A stretch of 64,000 nt of DNA from Lycocorax pyrrhopterus obiensis (taxonomy: Eukaryota > Chordata > Aves > Passeriformes > Paradisaeidae), in the NCBI GenBank assembly GCA_014706295.1, contig JACSVZ010000002.1:106636547-106700546 (forward strand), in the 5' to 3' direction. Position numbers and translations under genes: made by a program. Of this stretch, positions 1-11,082 are shown one piece after another. Position 1 is the first letter of the stretch, and every line of letters starts with the position of its first letter. The notes under the pieces are model-generated. The model saw nothing but the letters and a program-made list of their open reading frames with translations. It ran no database searches and was not told the DNA's origin.

Positions 1-391
1 TCTGAGGATATAAACACATGTCCTTTGCTAAATCAGATAGTTCTACCTCCCAGTAGTGTGTGTGCCTGCCCTGCCCTCTGAACTGTACATGAATTGGTTG
101 ATACAGGACAGGTGCATCCATATTTTTAATGAAGTATAATGATTTACGTTCAGATTTCAGACTTTATGTTCCAAGACCAAATTAATTTAGTTTTGAAGGC
201 ATCACAGGAGTTATAAAGTTGATAAACTGGTATTAGCATTACAGTTAAAAAGACTTTTCTGATGTATTGTTAGCCTGAAGGCACATAAACAAAGATGTTT
301 ATACATAACCTACATACACAATACAGAGCTCTAGAAAAATATTTTCCTCTCAGACTTACCCAAAGTGTCATATTGCAATTTTCAGTTAAAT
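1..391. other. Intergenic DNA, no recognised feature
   Basis: AT-rich sequence. I see no repeat of a known family and no splice-site-bounded open frame. It lies on the 3' side of CHST9. Confidence 0.5.
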
Positions 392-643
392 TTAAACTAC
401 ATTTAAAATTAAAGCAGTGATCTCCAATGACACATCACCAAGATAGCGCGGCCTGAGGCAGGAGTAGCTCCAATAAATTTGGCCTTTTGGGGGAGTTCCA
501 CCAGAGGAAATTTCAGGAGTATGTGCTGTGTTTGATTGCACTGCAGCTGCACACCTCTGACTTTCAGCAAGCAACAGTTTAGCAGCAGTTTTAGAAGAGA
601 TGGGCACAATGGCTGTGTCTGAGCTTTGCAAGACAAATACTGC
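392..643 (-). other. Exon-like open frame of unknown identity
   Basis: Reading the minus strand, a strong splice-acceptor-like sequence (TTCTTTTTTCCAG) ends at 644. It is followed directly by 83 codons open in one frame to a stop at 394-392. The predicted peptide is mixed in composition (starts AVFVLQSSD, centre includes KTAAKLLLAESQRCAAAV, then PPKGQIYWSYSCLRPRYLGD) and not low-complexity. It has no ATG near its start, so it would have to be a terminal exon of something transcribed leftwards, downstream of CHST9. I do not recognise the protein. It could equally be a chance frame, a conserved non-coding element or an old pseudogene fragment. Confidence 0.2.
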
Positions 644-3411
644 CTGGAAAAAAGAAGCTGCCTTTTGTTGATGTGTATATCAGAATTTTAAAATGCGCAA
701 CTATGCAGTTTAACTTATTTATATTTTATTTATTTGTTTATTATTTTAAAAACCTTGTTATTACATAATTTTGTTTTATTAACACTGATTGATTTTAGAA
801 GAAAGGCAGATGTAGAACAGTAGGTTCCAAAAATCAAGTTTTAATTTCAGGAGGGAAGCATGACTGTCTGGTGTTTGGAAGAGACACATGAGCCAAGGGA
901 GCACTCTCCTGCCGCTCCAGCCCTCCCAAAGACTCCCTGTAATGCCTTTACAGCACATTTGACTTGCTCTGACAACTGACCTGCATTAGAGAAGTGCTTA
1001 GAGATCTTCAAATGAAGAAATGTTCATAACTAAAAAGCATTTACTGTAATGAAGCCCCTTAAAAGGGGCTCTTCATGCCACAGCTGATCTCTAGTGTAGA
1101 TGTAATCGCACTAGATGCTGTGGAGTGTATTTTCATTCCTCTTCTGCATAGGTTCAGTATAATTTTCTGAGTAAAACAAACATCTGTGCACAGTTGTGGA
1201 GATGAGATTCTATGCTAGTTATAGTGGATGACCTTCAGTTTTTGTTTTTGCCCAGGATTCTTACAAAATATAAACAAAGTGACAAGGCAGCCTCACACTT
1301 TGACCTTTTAAAATTTACTTTTAAAAATAGAGGTTATCTTTTATGCTGCAAATTATGCCTTTATCTCTTATAATCCCATAAGTCAGATATCACAGTCCCA
1401 CTTCAATTATGCTAAACTCTTATGTTAATTTTAAATCATGTAACTTAATTCCTGGCAAAGCAGGCTGGTGATTTTCAAAATGTGGTTAATGAGGCAAAGT
1501 ACAATCTAGATTCTGCTACTGAGATCATTTGAATCCCTTAGGTCGCTGAAGATGACTATGGAGAGGCTCTTCTTTACAAAAGTCTGGGTTAGATTTTCAA
1601 AAAATGAATTTTTAAGTGCAGTTAGGGGCTATGAAATTTGAAGTTGAGCATACAAAGAAGTTAAATTACTTTCACTAGAGCCATAGAACAACAGTGCAGC
1701 TAAAACAATTACACCTCTGTGCACATACATGCTTTAAAGGCCTTAACTAAGGTCCTCCCCTGTTAAATCACAAATGCAAACCATACCAGATTTTTAAAAT
1801 GACAACCTGGGGACCTGATGTCCATGCCCATGGATGTATGCAAATCAGTGTCATTTTCCCTATCATTTGCAGAAACCAAACATTTGCTAATTTCTTTCAA
1901 GCCCCTTTTTGACTCAAACAATAGGTTTATGTAAGACCAGCTAGTAGATGAAATCTTATGAGACTGTGCAGCTTTTTCAATTATAGCTGCCCCCCATCTG
2001 TCATTCTCTGATCAGAAAGGCAGAAAGTTTGCCACTAAAATGAGCTCAGTGTGAGAGAGACTTTGTCATTTACTACTATTAATTTATTTCTCTGAATAAA
2101 AGTATTCATACCAAACTCATATATAAATTGGGCTCCATTCTTTATTAGCATGTTGCACTTCTTTGCTCATGTGCTTTTTTGAAAGTACTAGTACCACTAG
2201 TGTGCCATTTTTTTGTCTCTAAATTAGCAATTAATTAACACACATCCACAACAGACAAGACAATGCAAATATATAGATGCCCAAAGGTTGGTGGACATTT
2301 TTTTAAAATTTAAATTTACTATATTCAATGGTCTTCCTATAAGGCAAGAAAGATTCACTCAGGATTTGAGGTTGAAGTCAATACTTACTAGAGCAGAGAA
2401 TCTAGAGGTCAAACCAAGGTCAAATCCGAGGAAGTTTTCACATGAGTTAGAAGGTTGCATGGTACAAAATCAAAACTTTCAGGAGCTGTTCTTTAATGTC
2501 CTGATGTGTAGTCACACTTGAGAGCAACAGCCATGGAAGTGCATGGTCAAGTTAAATAAAAAAAAAAAAAATCCTGAGGGGTAAAGACAAATGGGAACTC
2601 AGTAACACCATCCTGTGTTAAAAGTGGGAGATTTTTGTTCACCTGAGGAGAAGCATGGGTGGGGGCAGTTAAAATGTCAGACATCCCCTCCCGAACACGA
2701 CTGGTGTTAACATCTGTAGGTCCATCCAGGCACAGCAACAGCTCACACAGCAACTGTGTGTGTGTTTACCTGTCCAAGGCATCCCTGCAACTTCTCCCTG
2801 GTGCTGAGCACATGCATCTCCCCACACCTCATGCTGATGGATGGCTTTTTCCTTCTCCTCTTTGCTCCATGGCCCCAGGGAACAGGATGGTTTAAGCTAT
2901 GGGTGCTTCTAGCCACAGACAGTACAACCTCTGACCTGGACTGCCCAGTGTGCTTTTACCCTTTCCCCTTGGAGTGGCTTGTCCTGCCACAAGGAGAGAC
3001 ATGCAGAGCCTGCTTGTTTACTCTCTGGCACCACGGAGACTGGAGGTGGCTTTTTTTCCTCTTCCCATGAGAAAAATGAGGGAGTGTCAAGCAGAGAGGG
3101 TACCTAGGAAATGGTCTGGCCTTTCTGTTGGGACCCACAATTGCTCCTGTGGAAGGACTGAATCTGTACATTTGCCTGAGATGAAGGAAAAGACAACAAT
3201 AATAGCACTAGTCATGACCAGTGGTTGGGAACAGAGGAAAAGGACATTTTACTTGCATCACTTTCCCATCAGGATGTTTCTTCACCCTACAACTTGCTAT
3301 ATCGAGACACTGGAGCAAGATGTCCCAAACCATTCCAGAAAGCAAGGCATAGGTGACATCTTTATTGTGGAAGGGCACAGGGATTTTTCCCTATCCATTT
3401 TAGGGATTTGG
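644..3411. other. Intergenic DNA downstream of CHST9
   Basis: No gene recognised. It contains a short palindrome (1049-1076), an octamer-type ATGCAAAT (about 1838-1845) and an A-run at about 2557-2571. The overlapping short frames at 2547-3480 on both strands have no splice or homology support, and the longest runs into the CR1 tail. Confidence 0.5.
1049..1076. repeat. Short inverted repeat (hairpin)
   Basis: Arms ATGAAGCCCCTT and AAGGGG-CT-CTTCAT flank a 2-nt AA loop. This is a 12-bp stem with a 2-nt bulge. No terminator or RNA-gene context is evident. Confidence 0.6.
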
Positions 3412-3492
3412 CCTAGTGATGGACTTGGTAGTGTTAGGTTAATGGTTGGACTCGATGATCTAAGAGGTCTTTTTCCATGATCCTATGATTTT
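3412..3492 (+). mobile_element. CR1 LINE 3'-end fragment
   Basis: The stretch GTTAGGTTAATGGTTGGAC, then CGATGATCTAAGAGGTC and a terminal ATGATCCTATGATT matches the 3' end of avian CR1. CR1 copies are normally 5'-truncated, as this one is. It is on the plus strand and about 80 bp long, with no coding capacity. Confidence 0.85.
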
Positions 3493-4315
3493 GCAGAGAT
3501 TTCTCCACCTCCTGGGACACCCTGGCCACCCATTGGGCAAGACAGGTTGCAGGAACAACTGCACTGTTGGCCAGCACTTGTGGGAGGAGAGGGAAGGGAA
3601 GGGTAGAAGGCACCTTTTCCTTTTATAGCCGGGACTGTGGGATTCTGGACACATCTTCCTCTAGGGCAAATCACCAATGCACATTACAGCACATAAAACT
3701 GCAGCACCCACCCCACTCCTGGGGCTTGGTGACTGCTGGCAAGGCATGCAGGACAGCAAAACACAGGTGACTTCAGGAAGTTCGGGGGGCAGAACCAGTT
3801 CATAGGTTTGGGAGGCAATGGGCACACCTTCTCTGTGGCAGATTGCTGGGAGCTGGGCTGGTAATTGGGCCCCAGCAGACTGAGAATGATCACAGCAGTT
3901 TCACTGAAGTTGCTTCTCAGTACAGACCTTAGAATATCCCAGACCTACCATGCTGAGACTTTGTCCATTTCACCAAAAATTAAGACTACCACGAGTATTG
4001 GGACCACAGGATGCATGTATCACATGTAATGATGCATCCACTGTGCATTGAAATCTTAATTTTGCTGAATGCAGCAGCTCCCTGAAAGGAGGGTCATACT
4101 TGTCAACTCCAGTGCATCAATCAAAATGAGATAGTGGAGTGGTCCTTCACAGGCTTACCCAAATTTACTCATCAACTGAGCTGCTTTGTTATTTTTAGTT
4201 TGATGCATTTGTATTCAAGAGCATCCTTCAATAAAAAAATCAGGTCTAAAATTGGCTACAGTCTAATAGTAATCAAAAACCCAAGCCTTGCAACTGAGAA
4301 CACCACAAACATTTT
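3493..4315. other. Intergenic DNA between CR1 tail and CHST9 3' end
   Basis: No gene recognised. On the minus strand the segment just below 4320 holds the GT-rich sequence expected downstream of the CHST9 cleavage site. Confidence 0.5.
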
Positions 4316-4757
4316 AGAAAATTAGCCCATGATTCTTTATTAATAAGTGACAGAAAGTAAAAATACATTCAAAAGTTTTTTCAAAACCAATTTCTAAAGC
4401 AAACACACCAAAAAAAGAATCATGCCACTCTGAATGTTTTTTCTTAAACCATTAAAAGAACATTAGGTAAGCTAATGCAACAGCTGGCTGAGCTACTGCT
4501 TCCACAGTATAATCCATAATGGTAAAAGCAGCTTTTTCAGGCATTTTAGTGCAATTTATGCTGTTTACAGGTCTTTTTTTCTTTGCATTCTCCATAATTT
4601 AATATCAATTGATATCACTCTAGCTTATAAAATCCCCACTAAGTCAAGACAACTCTACTTAGCAGTAACTTCATTTCCTTTCAGGGCTAGTATCAAAGTA
4701 GTTGTTTTGAATCCCAGAACGATAAATACCTAATAGAAGCCTGAAGCTATTCTGGTG
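4316..4757 (-). other. CHST9: CHST9 3' untranslated region
   Basis: This lies between the TAG stop codon (4760-4758) and the likely cleavage site some 15-25 bases past an AATAAA signal. The low end is approximate. A weaker ATTAAA at 4603-4598 could give a shorter form. A 14-bp perfect palindrome, ATATCAATTGATAT, lies at 4602-4615. Confidence 0.65.
4336..4341 (-). terminator. CHST9: CHST9 polyadenylation signal AATAAA
   Basis: The plus strand reads TTTATT here, so the minus strand reads AATAAA. Just downstream on the minus strand (about 4317-4290) is a GT-rich run including TGTTTGTGGTGTTCT, typical of a downstream polyadenylation element. It is about 420 bases past the stop codon and is the only canonical signal I found between the stop and this point. 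Confidence 0.7.
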
Positions 4758-5855
4758 CTATACAAGTGGTGATGTATAATTGAACATTAAGTAATCCAAG
4801 TGATAGAAGTCATAGGTCAGCTGTCTCTCCTCCTTAGACAATTCCTTTAAATATTGCCTCACTACTTCTGCACTTGTTCTCTCATCAGAGGAATGTCTGT
4901 CTTTGAATTTAGGAAACTTCAGATGGGCTGGAGCACCTACCAGCTGCAAAAAGTAATTGGCATCTTCTTCTAGGGTTTCAAACTTTCCTATAAAATCATA
5001 GCTGATAAGGCAGGGATAGCAGAGCTTACTGACTTGCTCCCAGTGAATGTCCATTCCTACTGGTCGATGGGAATCTAACAAATATTGGATAAACTCCTTG
5101 AACTTAACTCCCGATCCTGTTTTCAATGCTTCTTCATCTGCATTATGTCTATACTTCTTAATTATTGCCTTCCCAAATACTGGATGGTAATAGCTGTTTG
5201 GATGTTCAAACTTATCCCTGAAGGCAGATACCAGTCTTTCCATAGGATCCCGTACAAATATGAACTTGGTGTACGTGTTCAAGCGTGTGTATATCCCTTT
5301 TAGGTCATAACTGTCCAGTTTCCTTAGATGCTTTCCATAGTGCACATCATCATGGGAGATGTTGTTTGCTGAAGCAGCGAGTCCCCTGAGCACCATGAGG
5401 ACCCTTTTCCAGTTGGAGCAGCCCGCTTTCGGCACTTCGCAGTACAGGACCTTGTGCCTGTCCTCCACGTAAATTCTTGACACCAGGTGCACCAGGTGGG
5501 TTTGCAGCTTCTTTCTGCTGTTGTATTTCTTGCAGAAGTCCTGCAGGAAGGCCCTGCGTGTTTCCTGGGTGCTGTCTATGTCCTGCCACTTGTCACCCTT
5601 GATGAATGTCTTGTTTAGTGGGTGCAGAGCAGGAGGTAAATACACCCCTCTGAACCAGCTGAGAGGGGACTCGCTCGTCTTCTGCTGCTCAGGCAGTGGG
5701 CTCCCTGAGGAGGCAGCTACCACACCGAAAGGGTCAGCCCTGCCCCGCCAGTGCCTGCTGCTCGAGACAGCCATCTCACGGCTACTGAGGCCCACAGGAG
5801 CGTTTCTCCTCCACGCTGCTTTCCTTGGCACCCCTGGAGGCTGGAGTGTGAAATC
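4758..5855 (-). CDS. CHST9: CHST9 terminal coding exon (GalNAc-4-O-sulfotransferase 2)
   Basis: Last exon of carbohydrate sulfotransferase 9. The family enzyme is a Golgi type II membrane protein that transfers sulfate from PAPS to C4 of terminal GalNAc on N- and O-glycans. The exon encodes 365 residues and a TAG stop. Residues 1 to about 85 are a divergent, Pro/Ser-rich stem. The sulfotransferase domain (HNK-1ST/Sulfotransfer_2 family) follows. The 5'-phosphosulfate motif PKAGCSNW is at residues 142-149 and the 3'-phosphate motif [15 protein letters not shown] at 202-216. N-glycosylation sequons lie at N81 (NKT), N165 (NIS) and N359 (NYT). The family's conserved cysteines are kept, including CYPC at 279-282. 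The C-terminus [12 protein letters not shown] is typical of CHST9; CHST8 is the nearest alternative. The frame continues upstream to a TTG, but CATGTTTGCAG is a splice acceptor, so the exon starts at GAT (5855), phase 0. No frameshift is seen. Confidence 0.96.
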   Translation of the reverse strand, partial: DFTLQPPGVPRKAAWRRNAPVGLSSREMAVSSSRHWRGRADPFGVVAASSGSPLPEQQKTSESPLSWFRGVYLPPALHPLNKTFIKGDKWQDIDSTQETRRAFLQDFCKKYNSRKKLQTHLVHLVSRIYVEDRHKVLYCEVPKAGCSNWKRVLMVLRGLAASANNISHDDVHYGKHLRKLDSYDLKGIYTRLNTYTKFIFVRDPMERLVSAFRDKFEHPNSYYHPVFGKAIIKKYRHNADEEALKTGSGVKFKEFIQYLLDSHRPVGMDIHWEQVSKLCYPCLISYDFIGKFETLEEDANYFLQLVGAPAHLKFPKFKDRHSSDERTSAEVVRQYLKELSKEERQLTYDFYHLDYLMFNYTSPLV

Positions 5856-5885
5856 CTGCAAACATGGAAAGGTTCAGAGCTTAGA
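5856..5885 (-). promoter_or_regulatory. CHST9: Splice acceptor of CHST9 terminal exon
   Basis: On the minus strand the sequence reads CTGAACCTTTCCATGTTTGCAG followed by GATTTCACA. It has a pyrimidine-rich tract with the AG at 5857-5856. The upstream exon ends at a codon boundary, consistent with a phase-0 intron. Confidence 0.85.
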
Positions 5886-8589
5886 GTGCAGTGACAGTCC
5901 AGCCCAGCCCACTCACGCTGCAGCAGCAGCAAGGGTGGTGGGGTGTGCTCGTAACCAAGCCACATCTGGTTCTACAAAGTCCCTTTTGAACCACTTGATC
6001 AATACACCGAATTTAGCAACAAGCTGGGCTAATTACTGAAATACGTGTTTCTGAAGATTACCTGTTAGCACACAGTAGGTCTTCCTACACAAATAAATAG
6101 CTCAAGTCACACCTCTTAGGAAACCAAAAATGGTTCACGCAGGGGGGCTGATAGTCCTGATAGGGGTGGCCAGGTGCTTTTCTCTACTGAACACATTTTC
6201 CCCTGTGACAGCCCTGGCACTGGTGGAGTTGCATGCTCATTCTCTGGAGTGCACTGGCACAATCACAGTAACAGGTGTTGGATCTACTCCCACCACTGTG
6301 ACTTGGGGCAGCCCTTGTCCCCCAGTGGTGGTAGGGGACAAACCCAGGGCTCCTAAACAGTTGGCTTTAGTTGGTTTGAGCAGGGTGTAGTGACAGACAA
6401 AACTGTTCCTCCAAAAAGGTCCTACTCATGTCCACCTACAGAGAGATGATGGAAGTGGATGCACTGGACTGAATGCACATACAGGTGTCTGTGACACAGA
6501 TGCCTGCACCTGAGCTGCTTTCACAGCTGATAAGGAAAATTAGATGCCTTTGGAGCCTGTTCCATCTGACTTCCTTAAACATCAACATTAATGACACCAA
6601 CTACCTAAACACCAACTAGTGACCCTGCAAAGAATGTGAAAAGATGAGACTTTCCTCCCAAACATCTCTTTGTATGTCCCCAGCCACTGTGCAATCCACA
6701 AACTGCAGGAACAGCAAAGCTTGCATCTGTGTTTTGACATCAAATTATTCAGGGTCTTGTATCATGCAAGCTGACTGAAGAGTTTCTTGCAGTTTGGGTA
6801 TTTCTGCTCGCTCATTCCTGAGTGGGTTCTCATGTGTCTGCTAAGGCTTGTAGTTTTTTTTTTTCCTGTTAGTAGGCAAGCCTGCTGCATTGGGACACCT
6901 CCACAGCTGCTTATTTTCATTACATATCTGGAGAGGGAAGATGCTGATCGGCAGGTTTTTAAATATCTTGTTACAAGTAATAGACAGACAAATGGTTAGA
7001 TGGAAAGACAAACACAGACTGCCTGACTGCTTCCATAAGTCTAACTTTTTTGGAAATCTACATAAAAAGGCTTTTCTGCCATAAACTGATTAAACATTTA
7101 CTGGAAAGTTGATTTGTGGACTGGCAGATCATAAGTGTGGATTTGGGGGGATGGGAAAGTTCATAGGCCGAATCAAATAAAGCTGTTAAAAATTCAGAGG
7201 AATAACGTACGAAATGGTAATGAATGGAACACATTGGTAATGAATTCCAGTTTGAAATAAAGCCTATGAAAAAACAAGCAGTTCCAAGAAAAGTTAGCAT
7301 ATGTTGCAGTGTAATAATTTCCCATAATGAAAACAAACCCAGGGGATCAGGCTTTTCTGTACTGCTGCAAGCCACTGACAAGCAGGTCTTTATTCCACTG
7401 CACTGGTTTTTGTATTGGTGAAAACAAATAAAAGGAGAGAGTCATGCAGGACTTCTGTGTCTGTGAGAGAGAAGGCATGTTGGTCTTTTTAGAGATGCAA
7501 AAGGATACTTGAATTCATTTGATTTGATGTGGTCAAACTATATTTCTAATATAATCTTTAAAAAATTATTTCTGTCTAATATTTTATTCTTTAAAACAAA
7601 TGAAACACGCATGTCTAGAGATTTATCCCTTCTGCCCTAGGATGGAAATAATTCAGGAGCTAAGTCAGTGTGTAACAACAGAAAGCAGTGCTAGTAGTAA
7701 ACCAGGGTATGACTATGAGCCGAATGGGAGTTTCAGCATCATTGTGAATGGCAAAGTGCCATTCTCACAACTGCTACTGCAGAACCACAGACTTACAAAT
7801 AATTTAAATGTTTTTACCTTAAAAGGGAAACCAGGAACTTAAAAAGGTGAAGTGAAAAATATGGGATACTCAGAAACCAACCACACAATACAAGGCTCAA
7901 CAGAAGCAGGAATAAAATTATAACAATGCTGAAGTAACTAAAGATTGTAATTTCGTCAGTGTGGCTCTGGGGAATTTGAAAATTTAGAAGACAGTCTCCA
8001 GTGATACATGACTGTACTGGTGTTCCCCAATGCAGAGAAAACTCAGGAGAGGGCAGTACCTCATGACTTCCTGAGGTATGTCACCTGACTTTAGCAGTTT
8101 ATTTCTGTGCAAAGAAGCTTAAACCATCTGAAATTCAAACTAAAGCCACTAAAATGAGCCCTACACTTCAGAGGAAAGTTCAGCCTTCTCAAGCAATCCT
8201 GCTATCATGAACTAGTGGAAGATGCCCTAGTTCCACTAGAACAGGAGGGAGAAGGACAGACCGAAAGGTGTGCGTGGTCTTGATTTTGTTCCATTTCAGT
8301 CTGCCTGGGATCCAGGACCAGCCTGAGGGGGTAACCCAAGATGGTACCAGAGGAGGATCGTATTTTAGTTGCAGAAACTGTGAATGCAGCTGTAGGCATC
8401 CCTACTAAAACATTTTTTGTGGAATTAAAGACTTCAGAGAAGAATGGACAGAACTATTCAGAGAAATCTCAGTAACACCATAAAGGAACAACAAATGCAT
8501 AGTTGGAGTCCATTGAAAGGGGCTCCTCCCTAGTGAGATGAGGCAAAAGAAGTAAGAATCTATTAGGAAAAAAAGCCCAAACAGAAAGC
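5886..8589. other. Intronic sequence, nothing recognised
   Basis: No repeat family or exon is recognised. Open frames at 6130-6390, 7058-7381 and 7600-7842 lack homology, and I saw no convincing splice sites. Confidence 0.5.
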
Positions 8590-8696
8590 AAAAGGAAAAA
8601 ACTCCCCAAACCAAAACCAAACCAAAAACCCTACAAGCCCACCCCTCCCTCCATAAACTACACAAAACCCCCTAAACAAAACCCCAAAAACTCTAG
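8590..8696. repeat. CA-rich low-complexity tract
   Basis: The plus strand is almost free of G and made of irregular CCAAA and CCCAAAAC units, e.g. CCAAACCAAAACCAAACC. It is a simple-sequence tract with no coding value. Confidence 0.75.
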
Positions 8697-8977
8697 GGGA
8701 AAAGCAATGATACAGGAAGATCTGAGGACCACGAGGTTATCTAAATATGTAAAAGATTATAAGTTGCTTCCCTTTTCCACTTCCTCTTCTCTCTGAGACA
8801 CTTATCCCACTATTGGCTAATATATGTTTTTATGGTCTCCATGGGGGATAGTGTCCTTGCAGTAAATGCTGGCTGCAACTTGTTCTGGCTAAGAATGGGA
8901 GTGGATAGTGACATTTTCCAAAGGCCTAAATGGCTGGTGCATTGCCATGGAAGTTTTCTAACTTACAAAAAATTAAT

Positions 8978-9064
8978 TGAATGAATGAATGAATGAGAGA
9001 GAGAGAAAGAGAAAGAAAGAAAGAAGGAAAGAAGGAAAGAAGGAAAGAAAGAAAGAAAAAGAAA

Positions 9065-9109
<45 letters not shown>

Positions 9110-9150
9110 AAAAGAAAGAAAGTAGAGAAAGAAAGTAGAGAAAGAAAGAG
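8978..9150. repeat. TGAA/GA/GAAA microsatellite polypurine tract
   Basis: The tract begins with four TGAA units, then GA dinucleotides, GAAA/GGAAA units and a long run of GAAA, ending in three AGTAGAGAAAGA-like units. After the TGAA units nearly every base on the plus strand is a purine for about 155 bases. Lys/Arg/Glu-rich (plus) and Ser/Phe/Leu-rich (minus) translations here are artefacts. Confidence 0.95.
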
Positions 9151-10956
9151 ATCAAACCTTTCCAAACACTTGCCTGAGTAACTAGGTCAGTATCTAATAA
9201 AGGTGAGATGAATGAAAAGATGAATCAAGCTTTATTTTTGATGAGAAATGCTTAACAAGAGAGTTTTCTTAGGAAACTAAGAGAAATTGTTTAATAGATA
9301 GTACCATGTTCCTTAAGCAAAGCTGCCTGATATTCTGACATCTATCTGCATGAGAGAGCTGAAAGCCACTCACTCTGAAAGGATTTAAATATTTTATGAC
9401 ACCAGTCTTACATAAAGTGAGGCACCTTCTTTGGCTTCCTCTTGGTGCCAGTGATTTTTTGATGTTCATTTTATGACACTTTAAAGATCTGAATATCTCT
9501 ATATTTTTTTTTCTTTTTTTTTTTTTTCCCAGAGTGGGAATCAGTAAACGAAAAACTTGCAAAAGCAATAAACACTTTTGGAAAAACCCATGTCCCTCAT
9601 ATCTACATTCCTAATACTTCCATCCCACATGCTGCTGAGCATTGTTGTTTTGGAAAACACCTGAACATCCAACAACAACAGGCAGCATGCAGGTAATACC
9701 AGACACTAACTCCAGATCCAGATCTTCCCATGCAAACAGCCCTTACCAAAGTCTTTGAGCCAAGTGTCCAAGGACAGGAATGCCCATTTATGGCTTTCCA
9801 AAGAGCTGCTAAGTTTGGGAACCAGCTGCCTGACATGGGACATGAACTCCATGGTTACCTTGGAAAGATGCAAGGCTGCCCTTGAGACATGCTGACAACC
9901 TGTGCAGCAGGTTGTGTACATTTAATCTGAGAATTAAAATCCAGTGAAGTGCTGCACCTTTGCCAGTAATTGTGCAGAGATCCCTGTCCTCCGTTTGCAT
10001 GAACACATTTGAAAGAGCCCCATTTAGAAGAGTACACACATTGCCTCTGCTTCAGTTTAGATAGGCTGGAACTGAAGACAGATTTAAAAATTAGTTTAAA
10101 TTCGAGGAAAAAGTGGAATTTAATAGAATAGTTGTGTGGTGTTTGGCTACTGGCAGGCAACTCAGTGAAGCTGTTGAAACAAAAGACATTTTAGAGTAAT
10201 TAATGGATTTGAGTTTTTTAAAATTTTTTAAAATTCATTTGGCATTTTTATTGCTGGAGATTCCATGCTCCTCCCCATCCACAGGAGCATTTCTCCTTAC
10301 TGTAAAAACAAGTAGCCAATACCTTCTTTTATACACATTGAAGCTGTCTTTTCCTTCAATACCTTCACAAGCCACTGGGGTAGAAGAGATTGTCTACTGC
10401 CAAGAATGGTTAAGATTCATCCAATTATGCTTTGTGGTGATTTTACAATGCTTGAGTGGGATCTCATCTAGGCAGTTTGCAATTAGAGCAACTCACCATG
10501 CAAAAAGATAATGATGTTTTGGAAAGGCTGATATTCCAGGGCTGATTTACAAAGATTTAATGGCCTGCAGTGCAGACAGTGCTGTGTTTCCTAAATGCCT
10601 TAGTGCTGGATATTCAATTTTACTAACAAGAATAATAAAATTAAATAAGCCCAACAGAAAACGTAGCACAAAGAACAGTAAAGGAAAGAAATATTCTGTT
10701 TTCTCGTGCTTTTCTCTGCTGCCAACTTACCTGTTTACCTAGGATGTCTCTGTAGAAAACTGACAGAGAGTCATTTGAGACAAGGTTCATTTTCCAGTTC
10801 ACACTCTGACTCTGTAATGATCAGGCAGCACACGGAGATGAGTCTCTTAATTTAGGTTTTTAGATGAAGGCAGCCTGAATACTGGAGGACTATAAAACAA
10901 GCATTCTCTTACTTCGATGGTAGGTATCTGTGAGCCTTCAAAAACTTTTTCACATA
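9151..10956. other. Intronic sequence with one poly-T run
   Basis: No gene recognised. A T-rich run lies at 9504-9528. Overlapping minus-strand frames at 9603-10160 have no recognisable domain. Confidence 0.5.
9504..9528. repeat. Poly-T tract
   Basis: 25 bases of T with a single C. It could be the A-tail of a minus-strand retrocopy, but no retrocopy body is recognisable next to it. Confidence 0.8.
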
Positions 10957-11082
10957 ATGGTTGGATGGGGCTCTGAGCAACCTGATCTAGTTCAAGATGT
11001 CCCTGCTCATTGCAGGGGGATTGGACTAAGTGACCTTTGAAAGGTCCCTTCCAACTCAAACTGTTCGATGATTCTGTGATAA
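10957..11082 (+). mobile_element. CR1 LINE 3'-end fragment
   Basis: The sequence matches the CR1 3' region in order: GGTTGGATGGGGCTCTGAGC, then CAACCTGATCTAGTTCAAG, then GTCCCTGCTCATTGCAGGGGG, then AGGTCCCTTCCAACTCAAAC and the terminal ATTCTGTGATAA. It is on the plus strand, about 125 bp, 5'-truncated and non-coding. Confidence 0.93.

Noticed and set aside
2950..3480. 176-codon plus-strand open frame
   Set aside because: Its end runs into a CR1 tail, the composition is unstructured, and overlapping frames on both strands are similarly open. No homology recognised.
5856..5861. Extending the CHST9 frame to the in-frame TTG at 5861 as a start codon
   Set aside because: The bases upstream of GAT form a splice acceptor (CATGTTTGCAG), TTG is not a plausible start in this setting, and the enzyme family needs an upstream membrane anchor.
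8926..9181. Lys/Arg/Glu-rich and Ser/Phe/Leu-rich frames
   Set aside because: Translations of the GAAA microsatellite.
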